Both the position numbers and the translations under genes were made by a program. The notes beneath the pieces were generated by a model. That model searched no databases and was not told the origin of the DNA. It saw nothing but the letters and a program-made list of their open reading frames with translations. A stretch of DNA of 64,000 nucleotides from Acuticoccus sediminis (lineage in GTDB: Bacteria > Pseudomonadota > Alphaproteobacteria > Rhizobiales > Amorphaceae): NCBI RefSeq assembly GCF_003258595.1, contig NZ_QHHQ01000005.1, positions 62,001-126,000 on the forward strand, read 5' to 3'. Positions 17,367 through 24,745 of this stretch are shown one piece after another (position 1 is the stretch's first letter; every line of letters begins with the position of its first letter).

Positions 17367-17702
17367 TCAAAGGTCAGCGGCGGACCTGTCGGCAAGCACT
17401 TTCAAGCTGCGAACGGTATATTGAAGCTCGTTCTGATCGCAGGTGTATTCGCCAATGGTCCCACGGGTCGTGTACCGAGAACAGTTAAACCCGTCCTCGA
17501 TGTCGTTGTACCAGATCACGTACTGACCGAAGAGGCCTACCACCCAGAATCCGCCGCCGGCATCCCCCCAAGGCGGACACCGCCATTTTTGCGGCTCGAC
17601 CTTTATGGCCTCCCAGAACTGACGTTCCGGGAGCGACAAAGCGTCAATGGCGCGGCCGATCTCAGCCGATAGGTCCGCGCTCGATATGGGGTGCCAGCTC
17701 AT
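17367..17702 (-). CDS. Conserved hypothetical protein, 111 aa, phage-borne
   Basis: The 111-residue soluble protein starts MSWHPISSADLSAEIG. A GAGGA site 8 bases before ATG 17702 decides the start over an adjacent GTG. The central KWRCPPWGDAGGGFWVVGLFG and WYNDIEDGFNCSRYT segments are rich in Trp, Gly and aromatic residues and look strongly conserved; I recall similar hypothetical proteins in other Alphaproteobacteria but cannot name a family. No signal peptide or membrane segment is present. It is less GC-rich than the flanking terminase and HNH genes, so it may be an accessory gene inserted between the nuclease and the terminase. Function unknown. Confidence 0.75.
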   Translation of the reverse strand: MSWHPISSADLSAEIGRAIDALSLPERQFWEAIKVEPQKWRCPPWGDAGGGFWVVGLFGQYVIWYNDIEDGFNCSRYTTRGTIGEYTCDQNELQYTVRSLKVLADRSAADL

Positions 17703-17859
17703 CACAGCATCCTCGCGTCACACGATCATAACTTCCAGCGGCGACGGCGGGCTTTCTCTCCTGAATTTCGGCTCGTTCAAAAAAAAGGGCCATCCACCGG
17801 TCCCGCTCTGACGGGCTCCAGAGATTGGACCACCCCCTTCCCGTCGACGACGCGGCCGG

Positions 17860-18234
17860 TCAGCCGGCATTCGCGGGGTGGCGCGGGTCGCTCGGCCACC
17901 CGTCCGCGTCGACCGCGTTGGAGTAGCCGCGCCGCTCTTCGGCCTGCACCTCGGCATCGTGGCACGGAGCGCACAGCGACTCGTGGTTCGCCGGGTCGAC
18001 GAAGAGATCCCAGTCCCCGCGATGCGGTGCGCGGTGATGAACAACAGTTGCCGCGACCACCTCACCGCGGACGAGGTGCCTCTCGCACAAGGGCTGCCGG
18101 GAGAGTTGCGTGTCCCTCAGCCGCTGCCAGACCGCGAGCTTGTACCAGCGCCGCCACGGCTGAGCGGAACGCCGCCGCGCATCGTCGGCGCGGCCGCGGG
18201 CGACGTCTCGCTCAGTCCGCGCGACCTTCACCAC
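17860..18234 (-). CDS. HNH endonuclease, 124 aa
   Basis: An HNH nuclease: PLCERHLVRGEVVAA gives the first Cys, VVHHRAPHRGDW the paired His, and NHESLCAPCHDAEV the Asn-His and zinc-ligand Cys-x2-Cys. The start is placed at GTG 18234, 5 bases after GGGGG, since the longer frame upstream crosses a hairpin terminator. HNH nucleases beside the terminase are common in siphoviruses with cohesive ends and are required for specific terminase cleavage in HK97-type phages. This gene therefore supports a cos-type packaging strategy. Confidence 0.87.
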   Translation of the reverse strand: MVKVARTERDVARGRADDARRRSAQPWRRWYKLAVWQRLRDTQLSRQPLCERHLVRGEVVAATVVHHRAPHRGDWDLFVDPANHESLCAPCHDAEVQAEERRGYSNAVDADGWPSDPRHPANAG

Positions 18235-18248
18235 CGTACCCCCAACGC

Positions 18249-18280
18249 AAAACGCGCCCCGGAGCGTCGCTCCTGGCGCG
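18249..18280 (-). terminator. Rho-independent terminator, minus strand
   Basis: The inverted repeat at 18253-18280 (arms CGCGCC and GGAGCG pairing with CGCTCC and GGCGCG, with small internal bulges) is followed on the minus strand by TTTT at 18249-18252. It lies between the candidate late regulator (ends 18357) and the HNH gene (starts 18234), and would separate early from late transcription. Anti-termination or a late promoter below it would be needed for late genes. Confidence 0.75.
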
Positions 18281-18356
18281 TTGTTCGAACCCAGTTGTGG
18301 AATGTGCCGGAAAGGTGCCCAACCATATGACACCTGTCAAGCGGTGTTCCAGGCCG

Positions 18357-18998
18357 TCAAGCGAGATACACCCGGCGCAGTGTGCAGTGGGCGACGCGCA
18401 TCAGGTGATCGAGCGCGCGGTCGCCGTCAGCATCGGCCATCGGGCGATAGTCGTCCGAGTGGCTGGAGACGATCCCGACCCGGCGCACGGGACGCTCCCA
18501 GGCGTCCGCCAGTGCCTCGAGCCCCAAGCGGAGCATGTACGACACCGCCGTCCGCTGGGCCCGACCGGACGAGCCGTGGATCTCGGCGGCAGCCTCCTCC
18601 ACGGTCCGCCCCTCACCGATCACCGACCGAACCACGCGGCTGACTGGCCCCAGCACGGCATCGGCTTCACGGAGCACCCGGCCCGCATCGAGCCGACTGG
18701 CGGTCACGCCATCCCCACGCCGCCCGTCGATCGTGTCCTTCCCGAGAAGGCAGGCGAGGTCAGCGTGCGCCACGTCGTAGGCCCGCCGATACGTTGCGGC
18801 AGCCGCCTGCTGCCGGGCGTCGATCATCCCCCGGGCCGCCAGCCAGGCGACCGTGTCCGACACGACCGTCACGCGATCGACGCCCCCGTTGCCGTAGGGG
18901 TTCTCGACCTGCGCCGTCGTCGTCCGCCGCGCCTCGGCCGCCGTCTTGCCGGCGGCCCCAGCCGCTTCCCTTGCCTTCCGCACCTTCGACTTCGCCAT
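18357..18998 (-). CDS. Candidate phage regulator, DUF6456-like, 213 aa
   Basis: ATG at 18998 is preceded by GGTGGAG, a strong ribosome site. The first 40 residues are basic and Ala-rich (MAKSKVRKAREAAGAAGK), as in DNA-binding tails. Residues 60-190 form a helical domain with a pattern like DUF6456: a MIDARQQAAAATYRRAYD helix, a long loop, then a VLGPVSRVVRSVIGEGRTVEEAA segment resembling a helix-turn-helix. It is the last gene before the terminator and the late module, the place where late activators such as RinA/ArpU-type proteins lie. A role in late-gene control is inferred; the family match is tentative. Confidence 0.6.
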   Translation of the reverse strand: MAKSKVRKAREAAGAAGKTAAEARRTTTAQVENPYGNGGVDRVTVVSDTVAWLAARGMIDARQQAAAATYRRAYDVAHADLACLLGKDTIDGRRGDGVTASRLDAGRVLREADAVLGPVSRVVRSVIGEGRTVEEAAAEIHGSSGRAQRTAVSYMLRLGLEALADAWERPVRRVGIVSSHSDDYRPMADADGDRALDHLMRVAHCTLRRVYLA

Positions 18999-19030
18999 CG
19001 TCGTCTCCACCGAGCTCAAAAAACGCTGTT

Positions 19031-19321
19031 GCGAGGGTTGCGAGGGTCTGCGAGGGTCTGCGAGGGTCCCAAACCCAACCCTCGCAGCCCGATTTGCCAA
19101 TCTTTTCATATACTTCTCTCCTCTCTGCGAGGGTTGCGAGGGTTTTCTATAGGTGTGTGTGTGAGAATCGTTCTCTCATGAGAGCTGAGCCCTTACGCGC
19201 GCGTACGCGTACACGGGAAACCCTCGCAACCCTCGCGCCTCATCCCTAATCCACTGCGCATATTGCCTTTTTCCCCCTCGCGACCCTCGCACCGAACTCT
19301 CGCAACCCTCGCAACCCTCGC
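19031..19321. repeat. Iteron array: 12 copies of GCGAGGGT in both orientations
   Basis: GCGAGGGT occurs on the plus strand at 19031, 19040, 19050, 19060, 19127 and 19136. The reverse complement ACCCTCGC begins at 19078, 19220, 19229, 19283, 19305 and 19314. Neighbouring copies are spaced 9-10 bp start to start. The plus-oriented copies cluster on the left and the minus-oriented copies on the right of an AT-richer core (19091-19120) with extra palindromes (CTCTCATGAGAG 19173-19184, CGCGTACGCG 19200-19209). The region lies directly downstream of the primase-helicase gene and carries no credible gene. Iterons with an AT-rich core next to a primase suggest a phage replication origin. Confidence 0.85.
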
Positions 19322-19333
19322 GCGGCCACCGAC

Positions 19334-19349
19334 ACACCAGATCTGGTGT
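19334..19349. repeat. 16-bp perfect palindrome at the primase stop codon
   Basis: ACACCAGATCTGGTGT is a perfect 16-bp palindrome that runs into the stop codon of the primase gene (19351-19349 on the minus strand). There is no T-run after it, so it is a weak terminator candidate; as it borders the iteron array it may equally be a protein-binding site of the origin. Confidence 0.5.
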
Positions 19350-21880
19350 CACACGAGAGGCGCATCGGCCGCATCGGACACCATTGGAACATCTTGCAGA
19401 ATGACATCGAGATACTTCATCACGCGCCCTCTCTTCTTCTGGATACGCGTATGCGCCATCTCCTGGGCGAACCGCTTCTCGCTGAACGGCCGCATGCCGT
19501 TCGCCTCGGCCCACGCCACATATGCGCCGTAGAAGGCGCGTGCATCGACATCGTTGCCGGGCCTGGACACCACGCACGCCTTCACGAACTCGCCGACCGG
19601 GTCCATGTCGGATCGGTAATCCTCCGTCGCCGCAACGACGCCTTCCGGTGGCTTCAGCCCCTCGTTAAGGTAGCCGAGCAGCCCCTCCAGCGCCCAGTTC
19701 AGGATGCCTGAGGCCTCGGCCCCGAACTCGGCCAGCACCTCGCCCATGGGCCGCCGCTCCGAAGGCAGGAGGGTCTCTGTCCAGGGGACCAGGCACACGC
19801 GCCGAAAGACGGCGTAGTCCGAGCCTGTCGCCTGCGGCTTGTGATTGCCGGTCATCATCGCCTTGAAGACTGAGTTCAGCTCGATGAACTTCTGGTGCAG
19901 ATGGCGCACGAGCAGCGGTTCACCGCCGGTGACGAGCTTGATCGTCTCTTCCTTGAGCGGCTGCCCGCGGGGCAGTTCCGCGATGAGGACAAAGCGCACG
20001 CCGGTGAGGCGAGCCCACTCCGGTGTCGCCTGGTCGCCTCGCCGAACCTGATCGCCCGTCACGGCCTCGGCCGGAAGCGACGCCGCGTAATCCCCCATCA
20101 GCCGCCTCAGCGCCTCGCAGAAGGTTGATTTGCCGTTCGCGCCGAAGCCGTGGTTGAAGATGAGCATCTGCTCGCCCGTCAGGCCCGTCAGGGCGTAACC
20201 GGCCCATCTTTGCATCCACCAGCGGATGGCCGGATCGGGCAGGAATCGCTTGCAGAACGCCTCCCACTTCGGGCACGAAGCCCCCGGATCGTAGGCGGCC
20301 GACATGACCTTCGAGATGTGGTCCCGCTGGTCGTGCCGATCGAGCCGAACCGACCAGATCTTGCGCTCGACATCGGGGTCGGGGCACTCGGGATCGACGG
20401 CCTCGACCAGGCGCAAGGTGCCGTTCTGGACGTTGATGGCGAGCGGCTCGGCGTCGAGTTCAGGCACCGTGATCGTCGCGTGGGTTGCCGCGACGCCCAT
20501 CATCCCGGCGAGCTTCCCCGAGTTGCCGCTTTGCACCGAGTGGCGGATCCGGCTGGCTCGGCGTTGCTTCTCGGCCTTGTCGATCGCGTCCTCGCTCTCG
20601 CCCCGCGCCTCCATCGCCGCACGCTCGTCGTCGTCGATCTTTACGAGCGGCACCTCGAGGCGGATGCGGCTGGCCGTATCCTGAGCCATCCGGCTGACGG
20701 CCTCGTCGCCGCCGTCGACGTTCCAGCGCTTCCCATCCCAGACGGACCACCCGACGTTGCGAACGTGCAGGACGTGATCGCCGAACCACTCGAGGAGCCG
20801 GTGACCGTTGCCGGTGTCGTTCACCTCCAGCTCGGCGCACCGCTCCAGCGTGGCGCGGTCGAACCCGCCCCCACCGCCGCCGATCGTCGGCCCCCCACCA
20901 GGAGGCTGACCACCACCGCCGGCGCCGTCACTCCGAGGCGGGATTTGCGAGCCACGGGAACGCCATTCATCAGGGGACCGGGTTCGTGCTGCCTCGATTT
21001 CGGAGAGATCACGCGGCGAGGCGATCCCGGCGCGAAGGCCGGACTGAATGGTGCCGCGGCTCTTCTTCCGGTTCGGCCATTGGGCCGCCACGTCATCGAG
21101 CGCGGCCACAACGACGCTCTCGGAGAGCGCGCCGGCGCCGACCAGCTGGCCGAGCGCATAGGCCGTCGCGTTCAGCGTCTCGTTTCGCTCGCCGTTCGGC
21201 GCGGCGGCCGCCTTGCGCACCTCGGCGTCGAGGGCCGCGAGGGCGTACTTGCGCACCCGCTCCGAGGCCTCCACGGGCGCGCCGCGCGGCCGCGGCGGCT
21301 CCTCCTCTCTCGCGAACTTGCCGCGGCGCAGGATGCAGTCGATCAGCTCGGCCGGCGCCGCCGTGAGACCGCGTGTCGGGCCCGAGCGCCACTCGTAGCG
21401 GCGGCCATCGAGCATGATGGACGGCGGCGCGATGACGTACCCGCCCTCTCCCCGGACATCGACGTGGGCCGGGAGACCGGAGCGCGTGCCGGACCGATTG
21501 CCGAGCTTCTCGCCGGCGCCGAGGGTCGGCCAGGAATAATAGAGATGCCAACCACCCGATTGCGTGACGGCGACAATCGGCTCGCCGAGCGGTGCGCCGA
21601 TCAGCGCCTCGAGCTCGTCCCAAAGCTCCGAGCAGCTCTTCTCTCGAGGGTCGAGGTCGACGACGAAGGCCCCAAGGCCGGGCCCCGTCGGGAGCCCGAT
21701 CAAGGCCTCGGGCCAGCGTCCCCACCAGCCCCGAATCGTCCCCGCGTCGGTGGAGGCATCCTTCAGGCCGTGCTCGGTGAGTGGTCGCTTCGAACCCTTG
21801 GCCTTGTCGGCCTCGGGATTGCACGGGAAGACCGGCCACCCGCGTTTGGCGAGCGCCAGGGCGGCGTCGAGTATCGTCAT
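19349..21880 (-). CDS. Primase-polymerase/helicase fusion (Prim-Pol + D5/P4-type), 843 aa
   Basis: Residues 1-200 form a bifunctional primase/polymerase domain: GWPVFPCNPE, GLGAFVVDLDPRE with the catalytic acids, SGGWHLYYSW with the His, and VDVRGEGGYVIAPPS. A Gly/Pro-rich linker (PPRSDGAGGGGQPPGG) follows near residue 320. The C-terminal half matches the D5_N region and the phage/P4-type SF3 helicase: Walker A in NHGFGANGKSTF, Walker B-like FVLIAELPRGQ, sensor in MMTGNHKPQATGSD, then the arginine finger region AVFRRVCLVPW. It would synthesise primers and unwind DNA for phage replication. It is the largest early gene and ends at the iteron array. Confidence 0.93.
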   Translation of the reverse strand: MTILDAALALAKRGWPVFPCNPEADKAKGSKRPLTEHGLKDASTDAGTIRGWWGRWPEALIGLPTGPGLGAFVVDLDPREKSCSELWDELEALIGAPLGEPIVAVTQSGGWHLYYSWPTLGAGEKLGNRSGTRSGLPAHVDVRGEGGYVIAPPSIMLDGRRYEWRSGPTRGLTAAPAELIDCILRRGKFAREEEPPRPRGAPVEASERVRKYALAALDAEVRKAAAAPNGERNETLNATAYALGQLVGAGALSESVVVAALDDVAAQWPNRKKSRGTIQSGLRAGIASPRDLSEIEAARTRSPDEWRSRGSQIPPRSDGAGGGGQPPGGGPTIGGGGGGFDRATLERCAELEVNDTGNGHRLLEWFGDHVLHVRNVGWSVWDGKRWNVDGGDEAVSRMAQDTASRIRLEVPLVKIDDDERAAMEARGESEDAIDKAEKQRRASRIRHSVQSGNSGKLAGMMGVAATHATITVPELDAEPLAINVQNGTLRLVEAVDPECPDPDVERKIWSVRLDRHDQRDHISKVMSAAYDPGASCPKWEAFCKRFLPDPAIRWWMQRWAGYALTGLTGEQMLIFNHGFGANGKSTFCEALRRLMGDYAASLPAEAVTGDQVRRGDQATPEWARLTGVRFVLIAELPRGQPLKEETIKLVTGGEPLLVRHLHQKFIELNSVFKAMMTGNHKPQATGSDYAVFRRVCLVPWTETLLPSERRPMGEVLAEFGAEASGILNWALEGLLGYLNEGLKPPEGVVAATEDYRSDMDPVGEFVKACVVSRPGNDVDARAFYGAYVAWAEANGMRPFSEKRFAQEMAHTRIQKKRGRVMKYLDVILQDVPMVSDAADAPLV

Positions 21881-21910
21881 GGCAGAGCGTCCGTCAGCAG
21901 CGCGGCTGGA

Positions 21911-22762
21911 TCACGAGATCCGGCCCCACCAGACCGGGGTGCTGAGCGTCTCCTCGATCCCCCGCACCGTCTCGCAGAAGAGCTCGCGCTCGACGAGTTC
22001 CTTGCGGTGGATCACCAGCAGGAACGACAGCTTCCCGTTCGGCGCCCGCGTGCGCAGGAACACCTTGATCTCGACGCGCTCGCCGCCCTCGAACACCGGC
22101 ACATGGATCGTCATCTCGGACGGCGCATGGACCGTCTGGTCGCCGGCCTCCTCGTCCGAGAAGGACATCGCGACGGACCCGTTCGTCAGGTTCATCTTGC
22201 GGCTGAACCTGGTGGAGCGGATCGAGCGGAACTCGGTCACCATTTCCAGCACGTCGGCCGCCGCCGGACGCACGATGTCCTGGGCGTTCTCCTCGAGGAA
22301 CTCGAGCAGCGCCTCCTGATCGATCGCCCGCCGGTGGAGGTCCGCCCAGCGCTGCCACTCCACGGACTTCGGCGCCGCATAAACCAGACGGTGCGCCAAC
22401 CGGCCCGGCGCCGGATCGGCATACTCCGTCTCGTCGGAGCCGGCGTCGTGATAGTCCAGCACCGCGGTCAGCACGCCGTGGCGGACATCGGCGAAGAGCC
22501 GCGTCTGCGGGGTCGCGAACGCCTCGTAGTACAGGGTGAAGGAATCGGCCTCGTCGACCGAGATGACCTGGCTCACGTGCGGCAGCAGCGGCGGCACGAT
22601 CGGCGCGAGCCGCTCCAGGCTCCAGCCGGGCGGTACGAGCCGAACCTGCGAGCCGTCGGGGCCGTCCGGAAGGCTCTGACTGGTTGCCGCCACGACCTGC
22701 GCGGCCATCGCGCTGACCCGGTCCATCTCGCGGCCGGAACCGCGCGTCTCATCAGTCGTCAT
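21911..22762 (-). CDS. DUF2303 family protein, 283 aa
   Basis: The sequence LPHVSQVISVDEADSFTLYYEAFATPQTRLFADVRHGVLTAVLDYHD follows the DUF2303 (YfdQ-like) pattern found in early regions of temperate phages. The C-terminal half has the RSIRSTRFSRKMNLTNGSVAMSFSDE and IPVFEGGERVEIKVFLR-type segments (VPVFEGGERVEIKVF) of the same family. The gene overlaps its upstream neighbour by 11 bases. Function in the family is unknown, although its constant association with recombination or replication genes suggests a DNA-related task. Length is normal. Confidence 0.85.
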   Translation of the reverse strand: MTTDETRGSGREMDRVSAMAAQVVAATSQSLPDGPDGSQVRLVPPGWSLERLAPIVPPLLPHVSQVISVDEADSFTLYYEAFATPQTRLFADVRHGVLTAVLDYHDAGSDETEYADPAPGRLAHRLVYAAPKSVEWQRWADLHRRAIDQEALLEFLEENAQDIVRPAAADVLEMVTEFRSIRSTRFSRKMNLTNGSVAMSFSDEEAGDQTVHAPSEMTIHVPVFEGGERVEIKVFLRTRAPNGKLSFLLVIHRKELVERELFCETVRGIEETLSTPVWWGRIS

Positions 22763-23105
22763 AGCCCTTCACCTTTCGTGCCTGGCGCGGTTCAGCGTCA
22801 TCGGATGTGGCGAGCCGCGGTTCGAAGATGTCGCTCTGGCGCGGGTCGTGGCGCTGCAGCGACCCCGTGCTGGCGACGAAGAAGACGTTGTCGCCGCGGG
22901 CGCGCCGCGGCAGCCTGGTGCTGACGTCGCCAGCGACCTTCACGGTGGCGCCGCCGTTGGGCGACACGCTGATCTTGAGGGTGAGCATCCCGGCCTTGCC
23001 GGTCTCCTGCACGGCCTCGACGAGCGCGCCGAGCTCGTCGGACACCTCGTCAAAGAAGTCGCCACGGTTCATCTCCCGCAGCACGTCCGCGATTGGCCTC
23101 GCCAT
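22752..23105 (-). CDS. Phage early protein, 117 aa, unknown function
   Basis: The protein starts MARPIADVLREMNRGDFFDEV with AGGAGA 6 bases before the ATG. Residues 40-75 (TLKISVSPNGGATVKVAGDVSTRLPRRA) form a basic, beta-rich domain, and the C-terminal part is acidic/basic mixed. Proteins with an 'xLKxxxxPxGxxxxxVxxDVxxKxP' pattern commonly precede DUF2303 genes in phages, so the two may act together. The ATG lies inside the end of the upstream zinc-ribbon-like gene (56-base overlap). Confidence 0.75.
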   Translation of the reverse strand: MARPIADVLREMNRGDFFDEVSDELGALVEAVQETGKAGMLTLKISVSPNGGATVKVAGDVSTRLPRRARGDNVFFVASTGSLQRHDPRQSDIFEPRLATSDDAEPRQARKVKGYDD

Positions 23106-23283
23106 CCCGGTCTCCTGTCTCGGGTTCGTCGGAAGGCGGCCTGGCGCGCCGGTCGGGCGCCAGCCGGGCCACCTCGAAACACGAGCGGCAACACCACGGC
23201 CCCCGTCCGAGCCGATGCGTGGCGTACGCGCCGCAGGCGCAGCGCAGCGGCTTCCAATCCCCCGCCGCGTCGCGCTCGTTCAT
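23050..23283 (-). CDS. Small zinc-ribbon-like protein, 77 aa
   Basis: Five Cys and one His are arranged as CACGAYATH and WCCRSCF, enough for one zinc-binding ribbon near residues 15-36. The C-terminal half is charged and probably disordered. It overlaps the following gene by 56 bases in another frame, and its ribosome site is poor (GC-rich, only a GGCGGG stretch). Small zinc-ribbon proteins are frequent in phage early regions. The long overlap leaves some doubt that it is translated. Confidence 0.5.
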   Translation of the reverse strand: MNERDAAGDWKPLRCACGAYATHRLGRGPWCCRSCFEVARLAPDRRARPPSDEPETGDRDGEANRGRAAGDEPWRLL

Positions 23284-23304
23284 GGCCCCGCCCGCCGGAC
23301 CGTC

Positions 23305-23454
23305 TCAGTGATCCAGCAGGTCGACGCGCTGGCGGCCGCACCAGCGGCACCGCCGCACGACCGCGATCATCCGGTTGGCGCAGGACGTCTCCCACTCGTC
23401 CACGTCGTCGTGGCCGATCAGCCGGCAGAGCAATGACCGGAGCCCGCGCGGCAT
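23305..23454 (-). CDS. Very small Cys-containing protein, 49 aa
   Basis: ATG 23454 overlaps the TAA of the upstream gene by one base (TAATG) and the frame ends TGA at 23305, giving 49 residues. The product starts MPRGLRSLLCRLIGHDD and has CRWCGR near its C-terminus plus earlier Cys (TSCANR, LLCRL), which could bind zinc. The first 16 residues form a short basic amphipathic helix. Translational coupling and the Cys pattern support a real gene. Function unknown. Confidence 0.6.
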   Translation of the reverse strand: MPRGLRSLLCRLIGHDDVDEWETSCANRMIAVVRRCRWCGRQRVDLLDH

Positions 23455-23798
23455 TAGTTCCCCGCGCCTTCGGCGGGAAGCATCGAGAGGACGAAGAGGT
23501 GATGGAGCTCCTCGAGCGCGGCCTCCTTGTCGGCGAGCGCCCGGCGGAATGCCGGCGGGTCACTCCCAGCCGCAAGCACCTGGCGGGCGATGGCATCGAT
23601 CAGGCGCTGCGCGGCTTCGCTGTCGAGAGCTTGCATGCAGCCGAGGACGACCTCGGCGAGAAGCGTCATCGCCTGGACGTGAGGGACGTTGAGATGCCTC
23701 GCCAACGCCTTGGAGGCATCGCGCACGAGCGGTTCGGCCAAGAGCCAGGCGCGGTCCGCCTCGTCCATCATCTCGCGTTCGGTGGCGGCCGCGTTCAT
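23454..23798 (-). CDS. Phage early protein, 114 aa, helical, unknown function
   Basis: The protein is almost wholly helical, starting MNAAATEREMMDEADRAWLL, with an Ala/Leu-rich core (HVQAMTLLAEVVLGCMQALD) and an acidic/amphipathic C-terminal helix. It has no membrane segment long enough to span a bilayer and no recognisable motif. It overlaps genes on both sides by 1-4 bases, so it is an integral member of the early operon. The function cannot be assigned. Confidence 0.65.
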   Translation of the reverse strand: MNAAATEREMMDEADRAWLLAEPLVRDASKALARHLNVPHVQAMTLLAEVVLGCMQALDSEAAQRLIDAIARQVLAAGSDPPAFRRALADKEAALEELHHLFVLSMLPAEGAGN

Positions 23799-23983
23799 CG
23801 GCTGCCCTCCATGGGTGGAGGGCCTGCCATAGGGCGGTGCACTTCGACGAAGCCGCCGCGGAGTAAGAGGGACAGGGACGACCCCCTGTCAGTTGGCTCG
23901 CCGAGCCCTCGGGAGGATCGGTCGGCGAGGATCGCTGCGGCCGTGATCGCAGCGAAGAGGATGAGTGCGCCCGCGATCGTCAT
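23795..23983 (-). CDS. Small single-pass membrane protein, 62 aa
   Basis: The start is set at ATG 23983 because the product then begins with one clear membrane helix (MTIAGALILFAAITAAAILA) followed by a soluble tail of about 40 residues (RSSRGLGEPTDRG). A GGCGAG stretch 8 bases upstream is a weak ribosome site; an upstream in-frame ATG would add 20 polar residues. The TGA overlaps the next ATG (ATGA). Positive charges just after the helix favour an N-out topology. Such small membrane proteins in phage early operons may affect exclusion or host membranes, but nothing specific is indicated. Confidence 0.55.
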   Translation of the reverse strand: MTIAGALILFAAITAAAILADRSSRGLGEPTDRGSSLSLLLRGGFVEVHRPMAGPPPMEGSR

Positions 23984-24253
23984 GAAGAACTCGCCGTCGG
24001 GCTCGCGACAAGACGATAGCCACCCCAGCCTTCGATCGGGCAAGAAGCCGGAGGCACCAGGCCTCCGGCAGTTGCGCCGGTGACCACGGTAGTGGGAGGA
24101 AAGCTTGCCCGGCGGGTCTTGGAGAACGTTTCACATCCAGTTGAAGTTTCGCGCTCCTGTTGGGCTGCTGTTGCCCATGTCCGCACTTTGGACATAGTCG
24201 CCACCTGAGAAAGGCCGTTACCCTTCGCCCACATGCCAAACAAGGGAGCGGCT

Positions 24254-24475
24254 ATGAAACGCCCATTCGAACCAGGCACGAATATCGATCTATTTGTTAC
24301 GGGAGCGTACTGCGAGAGAGTCGCTCCTGGAGCTATTCGAATACTATGGACGTCGCGGCGGGCCGATATTTCAACGTCGAGTGCATCCATCGTCATGACA
24401 GATGACCTTCTTCGTCAGACGCTGTGGCAGATCTTGAGAGAGACATCCCCGGAACTGTCTCAATCCAGTCACTGA
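24254..24475 (+). CDS. Possible small plus-strand gene antisense to the early regulator, 73 aa
   Basis: ATG 24254 is preceded by GGGAG at a good distance and opens a 73-codon frame (start MKRPFEPGTNIDLFV). Its 3' third runs antisense to the end of the minus-strand XRE gene (24393-24475). Base composition here is clearly less GC-rich than the genome, so open frames arise more easily and the coding case is weak. The product shows no motif or signal. If expressed, its transcript would be antisense to the regulator mRNA. A longer minus-strand frame over the same DNA has no ribosome site and looks less likely. Confidence 0.4.
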   Translation: MKRPFEPGTNIDLFVTGAYCERVAPGAIRILWTSRRADISTSSASIVMTDDLLRQTLWQILRETSPELSQSSH

Positions 24476-24650
24476 ACGAAACGAACCCCTCGGTGAGTTC
24501 GTGCAGGGCGACTTTCAGATCCCATTCTACCTGGCCGCCATTCTCGGCCCGGGAGATCGTGGACTGACGCCTGCCAAGCTTGGTGGCAAGCTGAACCTGT
24601 GTAAGCTTGTTCAGCTTCCTCCAGTGACGGATTTTGTCAGCGGCTTGCAT
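24393..24650 (-). CDS. XRE-family regulator, Cro-position, 85 aa
   Basis: Residues 1-60 form an XRE helix-turn-helix: IRHWRKLNKLTQVQLATKLGRRQSTISRAE is split by the turn before RRQSTIS, with the typical Glu at the end of the recognition helix region. Only ~25 further residues follow, so it lacks an oligomerisation or protease-cleavable domain, as in Cro. It is transcribed toward the early replication genes, the Cro position. The start codon has no ribosome site, and a promoter placed just upstream predicts an mRNA beginning almost at the AUG, so translation may be leaderless. Confidence 0.8.
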   Translation of the reverse strand: MQAADKIRHWRKLNKLTQVQLATKLGRRQSTISRAENGGQVEWDLKVALHELTEGFVSFSDWIETVPGMSLSRSATASDEEGHLS

Positions 24651-24657
24651 GGTCGGG

Positions 24658-24687
24658 AATATCTACTAGGTAGGTATACCGTGTCAA
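24658..24687 (-). promoter_or_regulatory. Early promoter with embedded operator
   Basis: On the minus strand TTGACA (24687-24682) and GATATT (24663-24658) are separated by 18 bases, a good sigma-70-type promoter. Transcription would start at about 24651, one base before the regulator's ATG at 24650. The palindrome GGTATACC (24673-24680) lies between the two boxes and is a natural operator. A second, weaker promoter can be drawn on the plus strand (TAGGTA 24667-24672, AATAAT 24690-24695), so the same palindrome could control both directions. Confidence 0.6.
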
Positions 24688-24745
24688 CCAATAATCCGGA
24701 TCACTCGTGACATCGATATCGACCACTGGGCCTACCGTAAGGTCT

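Noticed and set aside
19031-19321. CRISPR array explanation for the GCGAGGGT repeats
   Set aside because: Units are 8 bp with 1-2 bp between neighbours and occur in both orientations; there are no spacers and no cas genes.
23980-24396. 138-codon and 116-codon minus-strand frames (one containing CPKCGHGQQQ)
   Set aside because: Neither has a ribosome site and they overlap each other and the small membrane protein gene; the Cys pair alone is not enough.
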